A stretch of 64,000 nucleotides of DNA from Pseudomonas tremae (lineage in GTDB: Bacteria > Pseudomonadota > Gammaproteobacteria > Pseudomonadales > Pseudomonadaceae): positions 1 to 64,000 of the forward strand of contig NZ_LJRO01000362.1 in NCBI RefSeq assembly GCF_001401155.1, given 5' to 3'. Positions 63,560-64,000 of the stretch are shown here, in pieces. Position numbers and translations under genes: made by a program. The notes below the pieces were generated by a model. The model worked only from the letters and a program-made list of their open reading frames with translations. It did no database searches and was not told where the DNA came from. Numbering within the stretch: position 1 is the first letter of the stretch; each line of letters begins with the position of its first letter.

Positions 63560-64000
63560 ATGGCCGCTAAAGTTGAACCGTTCTGGATTCGCAAGACCCT
63601 CGACCAGCTCGATATGCAAGAGTGGGAATCACTCTGTGACGGCTGCGGTTTGTGCTGCCTGCAAAAACTCGAAGATGAAGAGGACAACAGCGTTTATTAC
63701 ACGCGGATTGCCTGCAAGCTGCTGGACCTCAAGACCTGTCAGTGTTCCGACTATCCGAACCGAAAGGCGTCGGTGCCGGACTGCATTCAGCTGACGCCGG
63801 GTCAGGCTGACGAGTTCAAATGGCTGCCGCCGACCTGTGGCTATCGTCTGGTCAGCGAGGGAAAGGATTTGCCGCTTTGGCACCATCTGGTGTGCGGTGA
63901 TCGCACTGCTGTGCATCATGAGCGTATCTCCCAGTCCGGCCGCATGCTCAGTGAGAGCACGGTGGCCGAAGACGACTGGGAGGATTACCTGATATTTCGC
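63560..64000 (+). CDS. YcgN family cysteine-cluster protein (partial, runs off the window)
   Basis: 147 codons seen, no stop within the window. Conserved CDGCGLCCLQKLEDEE cysteine cluster and CQCSDYPNR, typical of YcgN/UPF0260, which probably binds iron-sulfur or zinc. The family is about 150 residues, so only a few codons are missing. Start at ATG 63560. Confidence 0.9.
   Translation, partial: MAAKVEPFWIRKTLDQLDMQEWESLCDGCGLCCLQKLEDEEDNSVYYTRIACKLLDLKTCQCSDYPNRKASVPDCIQLTPGQADEFKWLPPTCGYRLVSEGKDLPLWHHLVCGDRTAVHHERISQSGRMLSESTVAEDDWEDYLIFR

Noticed and set aside
1..64000. CRISPR array or rRNA genes
   Set aside because: No regularly spaced repeats and no rRNA-like sequence found on either strand.

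Overview
The window is a chromosomal segment of a plant-associated Pseudomonas, almost certainly Pseudomonas syringae sensu lato. The gene order dinB, proS, oprD-type porin, slyX, dps, aspS, yebC/pmpR, ruvCAB, ybgC, tolQRAB-pal-cpoB, queE-queC, tRNA-Lys, then nadA, bepA-like, tusA, perM, bcp, gcvR, dapA, bamC, MBL, purC follows the order known from Pseudomonas chromosomes. The accessory DNA carries a HopQ1-type type III effector, the auxin-conjugating iaaL gene with matE, and HrpL-type promoters (hrp boxes).

Layout. 1-21.8 kb is core: DNA repair (dinB, ruvCAB), tRNA charging (proS, aspS), envelope constriction (Tol-Pal) and the preQ0/queuosine pathway (queE, queC). 21.8-34.5 kb is a genomic island inserted in the 3' end of tRNA-Lys. 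It is bounded by an imperfect direct repeat of about 107 bp (21842-21948 and 34374-34480). It holds transposase scraps, hopQ1 behind an hrp box, matE-iaaL behind a hrp box matching the HrpL consensus, an M91-protease effector (HopH1/HopAP1 type) broken by an in-frame TGA, small genes of unknown function, a 42-residue glycine-rich peptide gene, a decayed SNF2 helicase fragment and an intact proP. No integrase is visible.

34.6-44.0 kb, directly beyond the right repeat, holds a compact leftward operon that looks like an undescribed biosynthetic cluster. It encodes a 2Fe-2S ferredoxin, a heme-oxygenase-like diiron oxidase, three different ATP-grasp ligases, an EamA exporter and a Tat-exported PLP enzyme of the PvdN/isopenicillin-N-epimerase type. 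An MFS pump and a divergent HxlR regulator lie next to it. The parts suggest cytoplasmic ligation of amino or carboxylic acids into a small peptide-like molecule, oxidative cleavage or N-oxygenation by the diiron enzyme, export, and PLP-dependent tailoring in the periplasm. The tRNA-Lys to nadA interval holds the pqs genes in P. aeruginosa PAO1, so the locus appears to be a hotspot for metabolite clusters.

44.4-64 kb returns to core genes: NAD synthesis (nadA), outer-membrane quality control (bepA, bamC), sulfur relay (tusA), peroxide defence (bcp), lysine synthesis (dapA), purine synthesis (purC), malic enzyme, lipid A phosphoethanolamine transferase, RNase D with YcgL, and the start of ycgN. 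A second small accessory patch follows tRNA-Ser(CGA): about 1 kb of AT-rich DNA and a solitary indole-3-glycerol-phosphate synthase whose sequence style is alphaproteobacterial.
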